In this document: piece after piece, positions 7,356 through 15,639 of the stretch
How the letters are laid out: each line of letters begins with the position of its first letter
Numbering within the stretch: the stretch's first letter is position 1
From: JAPPOI01 sp028818055
Lineage (GTDB): Bacteria; Pseudomonadota; Alphaproteobacteria; Rhodobacterales; Rhodobacteraceae
Reading direction: 5' to 3'
NCBI GenBank assembly: GCA_965267405.1
Contig: OZ253954.1
Coordinates: 3,100,001-3,164,000 of the forward strand
DNA: 64,000 nucleotides
Position numbers and translations under genes: made by a program
The notes under the pieces: generated by a model
Databases searched by the model: none
What the model was told of the DNA's origin: nothing
The model's input: only the letters and a program-made list of their open reading frames with translations

Positions 7356-8438
7356 ATGCCACGAAACTCACATTCTGCCGATCCATCAGCGCGTGGGCGT
7401 GCGTCGATTTCAAACCGGGCCGGGCGGTTCGAACGGTTCGACCGGGATGTCTTTCACGATGGATGGGAGCTTGATGATGAGCTGCCCACGATACGTACAG
7501 AAGTTACTGAAGAACGCCCCCGGAAAGTCATAACACGAAACACGTCGCCGGATCTTTCATTTGATCGCTCGATCAACCCGTATCGGGGATGCGAGCATGG
7601 CTGCATTTATTGTTTTGCCAGACCAAGCCACGCGTTCCTTGGGATGTCACCGGGTTTGGATTTTGAGACGAGATTGATTGCTCGTCCTACTGCACCTGAA
7701 TGTTTGGAAAAAGAACTGCGGGCGAAGTCTTATAGGCCCGCGGTAATTGCGTTGGGAACTAACACGGATCCCTATCAGCCAATCGAGAAAGAGCGACGGA
7801 TCATGCGTCGTATTCTCGAGGTTTTGCGAGACTTCAATCATCCGGTTGCGGTGGTGACAAAGGGGACTTTGATTGAGCGCGACATCGACATTTTGGGCGA
7901 GATGGGCCGAAAGGGACTGGCTCGAGTGGGTATTTCGGTAACGACTCTGGATCCGAAAACTTCTCGTGCCATGGAACCTCGTGTGCCGCTGCCAAATCGA
8001 AGACTTGAGACTATTCGACGACTGACGGAAGCCGGGTGTCCTGTCCGCGTCATGGCTTCCCCGATGATACCGGCGCTTACAGATCACGAGCTCGAGGTGA
8101 TCTTGGACGCGGGCGCAGAGGCGGGGGCCATTGCAGCGAGTTGGATCATGTTGAGGTTGCCGCGCGAAGTCGCGCCGCTTTTCAAAGAATGGATAAGCGA
8201 ACACTTTCCTGATCGCGCATCACGTGTTCTTTCCAGAATAAAAGAGACTCAAGGCGGAAAAGACTACGACCCGGAATGGGGAAGAAGGATGAGCGGCCGC
8301 GGTCACCACGCCGAATTGATCGCACATAGATTTGCCATTCATTGCAAGAGGTTGGGGCTTAAACGTGAACTGTCCCCGCTAAGAACTGACCTTTTCCAAC
8401 CGCCACCAAAGAGCGGCGATCAGCTCTCACTTTTCTAA
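7356..8438 (+). CDS. PA0069-family radical SAM protein (SplB-like)
   Basis: Radical SAM enzyme of the PA0069/Rv2578c family, distantly related to spore photoproduct lyase. The 360-residue protein has the [4Fe-4S] cysteine triad in GCEHGCIYC near residue 80, a TNTDPYQPIEK motif and a TKGTLIERD motif typical of this family. The substrate is unproven, but a DNA lesion is a reasonable guess. The LexA box directly upstream places it in the SOS response; PA0069 of Pseudomonas aeruginosa is, as I recall, also LexA-regulated. It lies just ahead of the division cluster but has its own promoter and probably no functional link to it. Confidence 0.9.
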   Translation: MPRNSHSADPSARGRASISNRAGRFERFDRDVFHDGWELDDELPTIRTEVTEERPRKVITRNTSPDLSFDRSINPYRGCEHGCIYCFARPSHAFLGMSPGLDFETRLIARPTAPECLEKELRAKSYRPAVIALGTNTDPYQPIEKERRIMRRILEVLRDFNHPVAVVTKGTLIERDIDILGEMGRKGLARVGISVTTLDPKTSRAMEPRVPLPNRRLETIRRLTEAGCPVRVMASPMIPALTDHELEVILDAGAEAGAIAASWIMLRLPREVAPLFKEWISEHFPDRASRVLSRIKETQGGKDYDPEWGRRMSGRGHHAELIAHRFAIHCKRLGLKRELSPLRTDLFQPPPKSGDQLSLF

Positions 8439-8496
8439 GATTTCGCCAAACACCTGCCGCAATTCGACTTTAGCCGTTTCGGCAAGGAGATTTGCG

Positions 8497-8763
8497 ATGA
8501 GTCTGCCAGTTTTTCTTGGCTGCCTATGGGTTCTGTGTTCGACGGTTGTGGCTACGCTACCGATGCGCTTTCAATATGCGCCGGGTCTTTGTTTGCTGCT
8601 TGCCGCTCCCGTCCTGTTATTTTGGATCGGTTCGACGCACGGCATGTGGTTGTTCTTTATTGGAATGTTCGCATTCGTTTCCATGTTTCGTCACCCGCTC
8701 AGATTTCTTGGCCGCCGCGCAGTCAGTCTTTTTACAGGCAAGAACGACGAGGTACCGTCATGA
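8497..8763 (+). CDS. DUF2484 small membrane protein (first copy)
   Basis: 88-residue inner-membrane protein of family DUF2484, found in the peptidoglycan gene cluster of Rhodobacterales. Three hydrophobic segments (about residues 3-20, 27-43 and 48-64) precede a basic C-terminal tail. A good ribosome site (AAGGAGA) lies ahead of the ATG. The stop overlaps the start of a second DUF2484 gene as ATGA. Function is unknown; position next to murB hints at an envelope role. Confidence 0.8.
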   Translation: MSLPVFLGCLWVLCSTVVATLPMRFQYAPGLCLLLAAPVLLFWIGSTHGMWLFFIGMFAFVSMFRHPLRFLGRRAVSLFTGKNDEVPS

Positions 8764-9023
8764 CGCAGTCTCTTGTTCTCGCTTTGGTTTGGCTGGCGGG
8801 AGCGAACGTCATCGCGATGTTTCCATCAAAGCATCACCATTGGCCGGCCGCATATTGTCTTATTGCCGTTGGGCTGCCGCTTCTTGCCTGGGTTGCTTGG
8901 CAAAACGGCCCGGTGATCGGACTTGTCGTTTTGGCAGCGGCTGCATCGGTTCTTAGGTGGCCCGTTCGATATCTATTCAGATGGGTTAGGCGCCAATTTG
9001 GGCTTCAAGCCGAAGAGACATAG
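8760..9023 (+). CDS. DUF2484 small membrane protein (second copy)
   Basis: 87-residue paralogue of the preceding gene, with the same three-helix layout and the C-terminal pattern LRWPVRYLFRWVRR that mirrors FRHPLRFLGRR in the first copy. I placed the start at 8760, where ATG overlaps the upstream stop (ATGA), because an earlier in-frame start would overlap most of the first gene. The pair looks like a tandem duplication that has diverged. Function is unknown. Confidence 0.8.
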   Translation: MTQSLVLALVWLAGANVIAMFPSKHHHWPAAYCLIAVGLPLLAWVAWQNGPVIGLVVLAAAASVLRWPVRYLFRWVRRQFGLQAEET

Positions 9024-9037
9024 GAACACGAAATTTC

Positions 9038-9316
9038 ATGGAAGACATTCTTGTTTATCTGATTTTAGCAGGCTGGGGTGTGATGCTTTTCGTGCCGTCG
9101 ATTCTGATCGCGGTCGTTTTTGCGTCTGTTCTTGGCGTTTGCGCAGCCTACCTCGTGCATTTGAACTCGGCGAACTCGGCCACAGGATTTGAACCCGACC
9201 TCATGAACCAGATGATGATCATCGCACCGTTTGCTGTTGTCGCCATTTTTGCAGCTTGGCCACTTGGCGCGATACTGCGCTGGTTTGTGAACCGCAACAA
9301 AAGGGCTGGCATCTGA
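9038..9316 (+). CDS. Two-helix membrane protein of the mur cluster
   Basis: 92-residue predicted inner-membrane protein with hydrophobic segments at about residues 6-40 and 60-82 and a basic tail. It follows the two DUF2484 genes after 14 bp and ends 14 bp before the chosen murB start, so it is in the same operon. No conserved catalytic residue is visible. Small unnamed membrane genes are common at this position in roseobacters; function is unknown. Confidence 0.7.
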   Translation: MEDILVYLILAGWGVMLFVPSILIAVVFASVLGVCAAYLVHLNSANSATGFEPDLMNQMMIIAPFAVVAIFAAWPLGAILRWFVNRNKRAGI

Positions 9317-9330
9317 TCGCCAGCTTCGGC

Positions 9331-10290
9331 ATGGATGCCGGTATGAATATTCCGGCATTCGCATTTCAGCCCCGGGGCAAACTGACTGAAAACTACGATT
9401 TGTCTTCACTCACATGGTTGCGTGTGGGTGGTTCGGCAGACTGGTTGTTTTTGCCCGCCGACAAAGAAGACCTTGCGGATTTTCTCAAGGCGTTGCCGGA
9501 AGGCATCCCAGTTTTCCCATTAGGAGTTGGCTCCAATCTGATCGTCAGGGACGGAGGATTGCGAGCGGTCGTTATCCGATTGGGGCGCGCCTTTGCCGAT
9601 ATCAGTTTTGAAAACGATCGGGTTAAGGCCGGTGCTGCTGCTCTCGATGCTCATGTTGCGCGGAAGGCCGCCGATGCTGGATTGGACTTAACGTTCCTAA
9701 GGACAATTCCCGGTGCCATAGGCGGCGCCGTTCGGATGAACGCCGGATGTTACGGCAGCTATGTCGCTGATCATTTCGTTGAAGCCGAAGTTATGACTCG
9801 AACAGGCGAGATTTTGATCGTGGGCCCCGGCGACTTGGACTTCGCATATCGTCAAACAAATCTTGATCCCGAGTGGCTCGTGTTGTCCGCGACGTTCAGG
9901 GCTGAAAAGGCAGACCCACAAGAGCTTCACGACAAGATGGCAACACAACTTGCCAAACGAGATGCGACCCAGCCGACCAAATCGCTGACCGCCGGGTCAA
10001 CGTTCAGGAACCCCGCAGGGTTCAGTTCGACCGGAAGAGAAGATGATGTCCACGACTTGAAAGCGTGGAAGGTTATTGACGACGCAGGCATGCGTGGTGC
10101 GACCCGAGGTGGAGCACAAATGTCCGAGATGCACTCGAACTTTTTGGTGAACACCGGTCAGGCGACGGCCGCTGATTTGGAAGGTTTGGGAGAAGAGGTC
10201 AGAGAAAGGGTGTTCGAACACTCGGGAATCAGATTACAATGGGAAATCATGCGGGTGGGCGAACCGCTCGCTGAGGCAGACGAAGTATAA
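9331..10290 (+). CDS. murB: UDP-N-acetylenolpyruvoylglucosamine reductase
   Basis: FAD-dependent reductase that converts UDP-GlcNAc-enolpyruvate to UDP-MurNAc in peptidoglycan synthesis. Motifs seen: TWLRVGGSADW and GVGSNLIVRDGG for FAD binding, IPGAIGGAVRMNAGCYG for the active-site loop, and GSTFRNPAG with the catalytic Ser. The length (319 residues) fits type I/II MurB of alphaproteobacteria. I prefer the ATG at 9331; the ATG at 9343 (MNIPAFAF) is almost as plausible because neither has a strong ribosome site. The in-frame start at 9256 would overlap the upstream gene. MurC and MurG, usually nearby, are not in the window. Confidence 0.95.
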   Translation: MDAGMNIPAFAFQPRGKLTENYDLSSLTWLRVGGSADWLFLPADKEDLADFLKALPEGIPVFPLGVGSNLIVRDGGLRAVVIRLGRAFADISFENDRVKAGAAALDAHVARKAADAGLDLTFLRTIPGAIGGAVRMNAGCYGSYVADHFVEAEVMTRTGEILIVGPGDLDFAYRQTNLDPEWLVLSATFRAEKADPQELHDKMATQLAKRDATQPTKSLTAGSTFRNPAGFSSTGREDDVHDLKAWKVIDDAGMRGATRGGAQMSEMHSNFLVNTGQATAADLEGLGEEVRERVFEHSGIRLQWEIMRVGEPLAEADEV

Positions 10291-10332
10291 TCGGGATCCG
10301 GAAACCGGACCCACAACAGGTTAAGTGCGGGC

Positions 10333-11247
10333 ATGTCGAGCAGGGCATTCCCAAAAGTGGCGGTCTTAAAAGGCGGACGTTCGGCCGAGCGCGAAGTGTC
10401 GTTGTCGTCCGGTCGTGAATGCGCGATCGCACTGCGGGAAAAAGGTTATGAAGTCGTTGAAGTCGACGCGGGGGATGACCTTGCGGCGCAGCTTGCGACA
10501 TTGAAGCCTGATGTGGTCTTTAATGCGCTTCATGGTCGATGGGGTGAAGATGGATGCGTGCAAGGCATCTTGGAATGGCTTCGACTTCCTTACACGCATT
10601 CTGGTGTACTGGCTTCGGCTCTGGCAATGGACAAAGAGCGCACAAAGGCGCTTTACGCTCAATCAGGAATACCGGTCGTCGAAAGCAAATTGATTTCAAA
10701 GGATGAAGCAGCAACCGCTCATCCTATGACTCCGCCTTACGTCATCAAACCGAACAACGAAGGTTCAAGCGTCGGCATTTACATCGTGAATGAAAATGCC
10801 AACGGCCCACCGGTTATCGCAGAAGACATGCCGGATACCCTGATGGTCGAGGCGTATGTTCCCGGGCGTGAGCTGACCGTGACTGCCATGGGCGACCTCG
10901 CTTTATGCGTGACGGAGATCGTGACGGATGGTTGGTACGACTATCACGCCAAATATGCTGAAGGCGGGTCGCACCATGTTCTGCCCGCCGATATTCCCGT
11001 CGATGTGACAGAAGCGTGTCTGTCCCATGCGCTGACTGCACACCAAGTTTTAGGTTGCCGTGGTGTCAGCCGGACAGATTTCAGGTGGGACGACACGCGC
11101 GGACTGGAAGGTCTCTTCGCACTCGAAACAAACACGCAACCTGGCATGACGCCGACCTCCTTAGTGCCGGAACAAGCTGCCCACATTGGGATGGATTTCC
11201 CGGCGCTGTGTGACTGGATAGTGAAGGATGCCTCATGCGATCGATGA
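10333..11247 (+). CDS. ddl: D-alanine--D-alanine ligase
   Basis: ATP-grasp enzyme making the D-Ala-D-Ala dipeptide for peptidoglycan precursors. The 304-residue protein shows an N-terminal KGGRSAEREVSL motif, LHGRWGEDG near residue 66, the ATP loop EGSSVGI near 143, and the metal/substrate site NTQPGMTP near 273. It follows murB after 42 bp, and its 3' end overlaps ftsQ by 13 bp, so it belongs to the murB-ddl-ftsQAZ operon. It corresponds to the cluster copy often called ddlB. Confidence 0.96.
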   Translation: MSSRAFPKVAVLKGGRSAEREVSLSSGRECAIALREKGYEVVEVDAGDDLAAQLATLKPDVVFNALHGRWGEDGCVQGILEWLRLPYTHSGVLASALAMDKERTKALYAQSGIPVVESKLISKDEAATAHPMTPPYVIKPNNEGSSVGIYIVNENANGPPVIAEDMPDTLMVEAYVPGRELTVTAMGDLALCVTEIVTDGWYDYHAKYAEGGSHHVLPADIPVDVTEACLSHALTAHQVLGCRGVSRTDFRWDDTRGLEGLFALETNTQPGMTPTSLVPEQAAHIGMDFPALCDWIVKDASCDR

Positions 11248-12101
11248 GAGATCCCGCACCTTCAAGGTTGGCATATCGGATGCATCGCTTGATGCTGACG
11301 CCAACATTCCGGGTGTTCCTGAAATTTGGTTTGCCGGTGCTGGCTGTTGTTACGCTGGTTGTATTTTGGGCATCAGATGACCAGCGGGTCGAAGATGCGC
11401 AAGACCGCTTGGCCGAAATCAAGCGTGACATTGAACAACGACCCGAGTTTCTGGTTCGCATGATGGCGGTAGAGAATGGTTCGCCCGAGGTCGACAAAGA
11501 AATCCGAACACTTCTGCCAATCGACTTCCCGATTTCTTCGTTCGATTTGGAATTGGACGATATTCAAGCGACTGTCGAAAGTCTGGATGCTGTCGCCGCG
11601 GCGTCGGTGCATATCCGCAGTGGCGGTGTTCTTTCTGTAGAAGTTACCGAACGGATCCCGGTCGTCGTATGGCGATCTGACGATGGTCTTTTGCTTCTTG
11701 ATCAAGAAGGACATCGCGTGTCCGAAATTGCCGCTCGAACGGAGCGGCCTGATTTGCCTTTGATCGTCGGAGTAGGGGCGGATGCAGCTGTTGGCGAAGC
11801 TCTCGGGCTATACGCGATGGCGAACCCGATTGAAGAGCGCCTGCGCGGTTTCGTCCGTGTGGGCGAACGTCGCTGGGATCTGGTGTTTGACCGTCAACAG
11901 CGCGTCATGTTGCCTGCGACCCATCCAGAGACTGCATTGGCGAAGGTCATTGCGCTCGACACATCTCAAGACCTATTGGCGCGCGACATCGCCGCGATTG
12001 ATTTTCGAAACCCGAACAGACCTGTGCTTCGTTTGACCGAAGGTGCCCTTGATGCCCTTCGTGACACGCATTGGACCCACACAAGGACCAGTACCGAATG
12101 A
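11235..12101 (+). CDS. ftsQ: Cell division protein FtsQ
   Basis: Single-pass inner-membrane divisome protein that bridges early and late division proteins. The 288-residue protein has a basic cytoplasmic tail, a membrane helix at about residues 30-47 (FGLPVLAVVTLVVFW), then a periplasmic POTRA domain (about 90-165) and a beta domain. The motifs ISSFDLELDD and VTERIPVVVW fit the POTRA/FtsQ fold. It overlaps ddl upstream by 13 bp and ftsA downstream by 4 bp (ATGA), which fits tight translational coupling of the division genes. Confidence 0.93.
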   Translation: MRSMRDPAPSRLAYRMHRLMLTPTFRVFLKFGLPVLAVVTLVVFWASDDQRVEDAQDRLAEIKRDIEQRPEFLVRMMAVENGSPEVDKEIRTLLPIDFPISSFDLELDDIQATVESLDAVAAASVHIRSGGVLSVEVTERIPVVVWRSDDGLLLLDQEGHRVSEIAARTERPDLPLIVGVGADAAVGEALGLYAMANPIEERLRGFVRVGERRWDLVFDRQQRVMLPATHPETALAKVIALDTSQDLLARDIAAIDFRNPNRPVLRLTEGALDALRDTHWTHTRTSTE

Positions 12102-13432
12102 CCGATTTGTATGAAAGCCAACGCGCGATGCGTGCCATGCGGCGTGCCGCAATGCAACGCGGTGTGATCGCATTGCTCGACGTTGGATCATCAAAGATTG
12201 CGTGTCTCATTCTTCGATTTGATGGCGAAGAGGCCGTGCCGCAGGGTGATGGTGTTGGTGCCATGGCGGGCCAAAGCCGTTTCCGCGTCATCGGCGCAGC
12301 CACGACCAGGTCTCGTGGAGTTGCTTTGGGGGAAAGCTTTACAATTCAGGAAACCGAGCGCGCCATTCGCACCGCAGTTCAGGCCGCCCAGAAAATGGCC
12401 AATGTGCGGGTGGACCACGTGATTGCCTGTCTATCTGGTGGTCAGCCACGGTCCTATGGGCTGGGAGGAACGGTTCTGGTGTCCGGAGAAGTTGTGGATG
12501 AACACGATATCGCCCGTTCATTGGCCGCCTGTGATGTCCCTGACTACGGCCACAACCGAGAAATTCTCCATGCCCAACCGGTGAACTTTGCCTTGGATCA
12601 CCGATCGGGTCTGATCGACCCTCGCGGGCAAATTGGCCAGAGGTTGGCATGTGACATGCATATGTTGACGGTTGATACGTCTGTTCTTCAAAACCTTATC
12701 TATTGCTTGAAGCGATCAGATCTCGAAGTCGCGGGCCTTGCGTCGTCGGCCTATGTGTCCGGTCTTTCAGCGCTGGTTGAAGACGAGCAAGAACTTGGTG
12801 CTGCCTGTATCGATATGGGTGGCGGGACAACCGGAATATCGATCTTCATCAAGAAGCACATGATCTATTCAGATTGCGTCCGGCTAGGCGGCGATCACAT
12901 CACGCAAGACATCTCCAAAGGATTACAAATATCTTCATCCGTCGCGGAACGGATCAAGACATTCCATGGTGGTGTTGTGGCCACGGGAATGGATGACCGT
13001 GAAATGATTGAGGTCGGCGGCGAAACCGGTGACTGGGAGCATGACCGTCGCGCGATTTCCCGTGCCGAGTTGATCGGCATTATGCGACCGCGAGTAGAAG
13101 AAATTCTTGAAGAAGTTAGAGAGCGTCTTGATGCTGCTGGCTTCGAACATCTGCCGAGCCAGCAAATCGTCCTAACGGGTGGTTCAAGTCAGATACCTGG
13201 GCTTGATCGACTTGCGCCGAAAATCCTTGGTCAGAATATCCGGATCGGACGGCCGCTCCGTGTGCAAGGCTTGCCGCAAGCTGTGACCGGGTCCGCGTTC
13301 TCAAGTGCTGTGGGCCTCAGTCTGTTTGCCTCGCATCCGCAGGATGAATGGTGGGACTTCGAGATGCCGACAGATCACTATACTTCGCGTTCGTTCAAGC
13401 GTGCGGTGCGGTGGTTCAAAGAGAACTGGTAG
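12098..13432 (+). CDS. ftsA: Cell division protein FtsA
   Basis: Actin-like ATPase that tethers FtsZ to the membrane. The start at 12098 overlaps the ftsQ stop as ATGA, giving 444 residues; an earlier in-frame ATG at 12071 would lie inside ftsQ. Seen are the phosphate-1 motif DVGSSKIACLIL near residue 29, the phosphate-2 motif DMGGGTTG near 242, and the adenosine motif LTGGSSQIPG near 359. The C-terminus ends in an amphipathic basic/aromatic helix (RSFKRAVRWFKENW) that serves as membrane anchor. It is followed by a long spacer before ftsZ. Confidence 0.96.
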   Translation: MTDLYESQRAMRAMRRAAMQRGVIALLDVGSSKIACLILRFDGEEAVPQGDGVGAMAGQSRFRVIGAATTRSRGVALGESFTIQETERAIRTAVQAAQKMANVRVDHVIACLSGGQPRSYGLGGTVLVSGEVVDEHDIARSLAACDVPDYGHNREILHAQPVNFALDHRSGLIDPRGQIGQRLACDMHMLTVDTSVLQNLIYCLKRSDLEVAGLASSAYVSGLSALVEDEQELGAACIDMGGGTTGISIFIKKHMIYSDCVRLGGDHITQDISKGLQISSSVAERIKTFHGGVVATGMDDREMIEVGGETGDWEHDRRAISRAELIGIMRPRVEEILEEVRERLDAAGFEHLPSQQIVLTGGSSQIPGLDRLAPKILGQNIRIGRPLRVQGLPQAVTGSAFSSAVGLSLFASHPQDEWWDFEMPTDHYTSRSFKRAVRWFKENW

Positions 13433-13841
13433 ACGTGCGGTCGATGGCCGACCGGCAAAGCTTTGCAAACAGCAAAGAATCTGGGCGACGCAACAAAGCG
13501 AATCTGTTAAGTTATCCACAAGGTTCGGAAAGAGCCGCGAGAAAGGCAGAGCAGTCGCCTTACAACGACAAAACACACTCTTTGGTTGCGAATACCGCGA
13601 CTAATGGCGTGGATTCCGCGTGAGGATATCGGTCTAGCTTATTGACCTTACACAAAATCTTGCGGGTCGCCCGACATGGTGCGTGTGGCGGTCAAAAAAT
13701 TGCCATATTTGGTGCCATTTCGACGCGAATCGGGGTGACCTGAGGTCGCTCTCGCGGTAAAGTCCGATCATTCAGCAGGGGCCGAGCGCCCGAAAAAACA
13801 GCGCCCCAGCCCGGGGGACGAACATAACAGGCGGATATGTA
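13433..13841. promoter_or_regulatory. ftsA-ftsZ intergenic control region
   Basis: A 409-bp gap without a convincing gene, unusually long for this otherwise overlapping operon. It holds a perfect DnaA box (13512-13520) and four GANTC sites, the CcrM methylation target (13477, 13500, 13612, 13727). The 3' part is rich in GC near 13775-13815 and ends in GGCGGATATGTA before the ftsZ ATG. This suggests ftsZ has its own cell-cycle-linked promoter. I could not identify a clear -35/-10 pair. Confidence 0.6.
13512..13520 (+). promoter_or_regulatory. DnaA box
   Basis: TTATCCACA, the perfect consensus 9-mer for DnaA binding, 322 bp upstream of ftsZ. A single copy suggests transcriptional control rather than a replication origin. 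Confidence 0.55.
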
Positions 13842-15422
13842 ATGACTTTGAATTTAACCATGCCAAGCCACGAAGAGCTGAAACCGAAAATTACTGTCTT
13901 CGGTGTGGGTGGTGCTGGCGGCAATGCCGTCAACAACATGATTGAGAAAGAATTAGAAGGTGTCGAGTTCGTCGTCGCAAATACCGACGCACAGGCACTG
14001 CAGCAATCGGTCGCTCAAACCAAAATTCAAATGGGTGTCCGGGTAACCGAAGGCTTGGGCGCAGGCGCGCGACCGTCTGTAGGTGCCGCCGCTGCTGAAG
14101 AAACCATTGAAGAGATCGTCGATCATCTTGCCGGCGCTCACATGTGCTTCATCACCGCCGGCATGGGCGGGGGCACGGGCACTGGCGCTGCACCAATTAT
14201 CGCACAAGCGGCCCGCGAATTGGGCGTGCTGACAGTTGGGGTGGTTACCAAGCCGTTCCAGTTTGAAGGTGCCAAGCGGATGCGCCAGGCCGAAGACGGC
14301 GTCGACGCACTTCAAAAGATGGTCGACACGCTGATCATCATTCCGAACCAGAACCTTTTCCGTCTTGCGAATGAGAACACGACATTCACTGAAGCGTTCT
14401 CGATGGCAGACGATGTTCTTTACCAGGGCGTAAAGGGCGTTACCGATTTGATGGTTCGTCCTGGATTGATCAACCTCGACTTTGCTGACGTTCGCGCTGT
14501 GATGGACGAGATGGGCAAAGCCATGATGGGAACCGGCGAGGCCAGCGGCGAAGATCGGGCTGTACAAGCTGCCGAGAAAGCAATTGCCAACCCGCTTCTC
14601 GACGAAATCAGTTTGAAGGGTGCAAAAGGCGTCCTGATCAACATCACCGGCAGCGAAGATTTGACGCTGTTCGAACTCGACGAGGCGGCCAACCGGATCC
14701 GCGAAGAAGTCGATGCGGACGCCAACATCATCGTAGGCTCGACTTTGGATACCTCCATGAGTGGCGGCATGCGCGTCAGCGTGGTTGCCACAGGTATCGA
14801 CGCGCAGGCAAACGTTATGGATCCGCCGGTTCAGCGGCGCAAGCTTTCGGAGCCATTGTCACAACAACCTGTACAGGCTCCTGTAGAACACGAGGCCCCA
14901 ATTGCCGCTCCCGTTGCAGCAGCGCCAGCTGCTCAGCAAGTCGCAGCGGAAGAGCCGAGCTTGTTCGAAGGATTTGAACAGCCGGTGGAAGCACCATTGA
15001 TGGAAGACGGTTTGCCGGCCCCGGCATACCAGCCGCAGGCAGAGCAACCGATGGCAGCGCCTCAAGACGTCGCGGCACAAGCTTCACAGCGACCCGCTCC
15101 AGGCACGCCAACTCCGGAAGCATTGGCAAGGCTCGAGCGGGTAACAGGGCGCGCGCCTGGGTCGATGTCAGGCCATGTTCCGGGTGAAGCGCGCGTAGCA
15201 CGTGCGGCACCAGAACCAGTCGCTGAAGACACGTCAGAGCGCCCGCGTTTCGGGATCAATACCCTGATCAACCGCATGGCCAACGCCGCACCGGGGGCGG
15301 AAACCCCGGCGCAGCAACCGCGTCAGCAGCCAACCGTGGCCAGATCGCCCGCCGAAATGGAGGCGTCGCCCGAGCAAGAGCGCATCGAAATTCCAGCGTT
15401 TTTGCGCCGCCAGGCAAACTGA
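13842..15422 (+). CDS. ftsZ: Cell division protein FtsZ
   Basis: Tubulin-like GTPase that forms the Z ring. The 526-residue protein has the GTP-binding core in its first 320 residues, with GGAGGNAVNNM near 25, the tubulin signature GGGTGTGAAP near 112, and NPLLDEISLKGAKGVLINI near 245. A long Pro/Ala/Gln/Glu-rich linker (about 330-505) follows, and the C-terminal peptide ends IPAFLRRQAN, which binds FtsA and other partners. The long linker is typical of alphaproteobacteria. A Rho-independent terminator follows. Confidence 0.98.
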   Translation: MTLNLTMPSHEELKPKITVFGVGGAGGNAVNNMIEKELEGVEFVVANTDAQALQQSVAQTKIQMGVRVTEGLGAGARPSVGAAAAEETIEEIVDHLAGAHMCFITAGMGGGTGTGAAPIIAQAARELGVLTVGVVTKPFQFEGAKRMRQAEDGVDALQKMVDTLIIIPNQNLFRLANENTTFTEAFSMADDVLYQGVKGVTDLMVRPGLINLDFADVRAVMDEMGKAMMGTGEASGEDRAVQAAEKAIANPLLDEISLKGAKGVLINITGSEDLTLFELDEAANRIREEVDADANIIVGSTLDTSMSGGMRVSVVATGIDAQANVMDPPVQRRKLSEPLSQQPVQAPVEHEAPIAAPVAAAPAAQQVAAEEPSLFEGFEQPVEAPLMEDGLPAPAYQPQAEQPMAAPQDVAAQASQRPAPGTPTPEALARLERVTGRAPGSMSGHVPGEARVARAAPEPVAEDTSERPRFGINTLINRMANAAPGAETPAQQPRQQPTVARSPAEMEASPEQERIEIPAFLRRQAN

Positions 15423-15446
15423 CGCTGCGTTTAAAGTTCACTCCCT

Positions 15447-15479
15447 TGGGGTCGGCGCAAGTCGGCCCTTTTCTTTTTT
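15447..15479 (+). terminator. Rho-independent terminator after ftsZ
   Basis: An 8-bp stem (GGGTCGGC with GTCGGCCC, two G-U pairs) with a GCAA tetraloop is followed by TTTTCTTTTTT. It separates ftsZ from lpxC. Confidence 0.8.
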
Positions 15480-15639
15480 ATCAATGACTTACAGTCAACG
15501 GTGGAGTGTCTTGGCAGTTATTCGCCGAAATGTAACATCCATGTTTCAGCTTGTTGCAATGATTGTGTTGTGAGTTGCGTGCCAAGTTTCTAGCTAGAGC
15601 TTGCCGACGGGTGAGGCAGTTGTCGGCGGATAAAAATGG

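Noticed and set aside
13305..13623. Two ORFs of about 90-100 codons spanning the end of ftsA and the spacer
   Set aside because: They start inside ftsA in other frames, lack ribosome sites and have no recognisable features.
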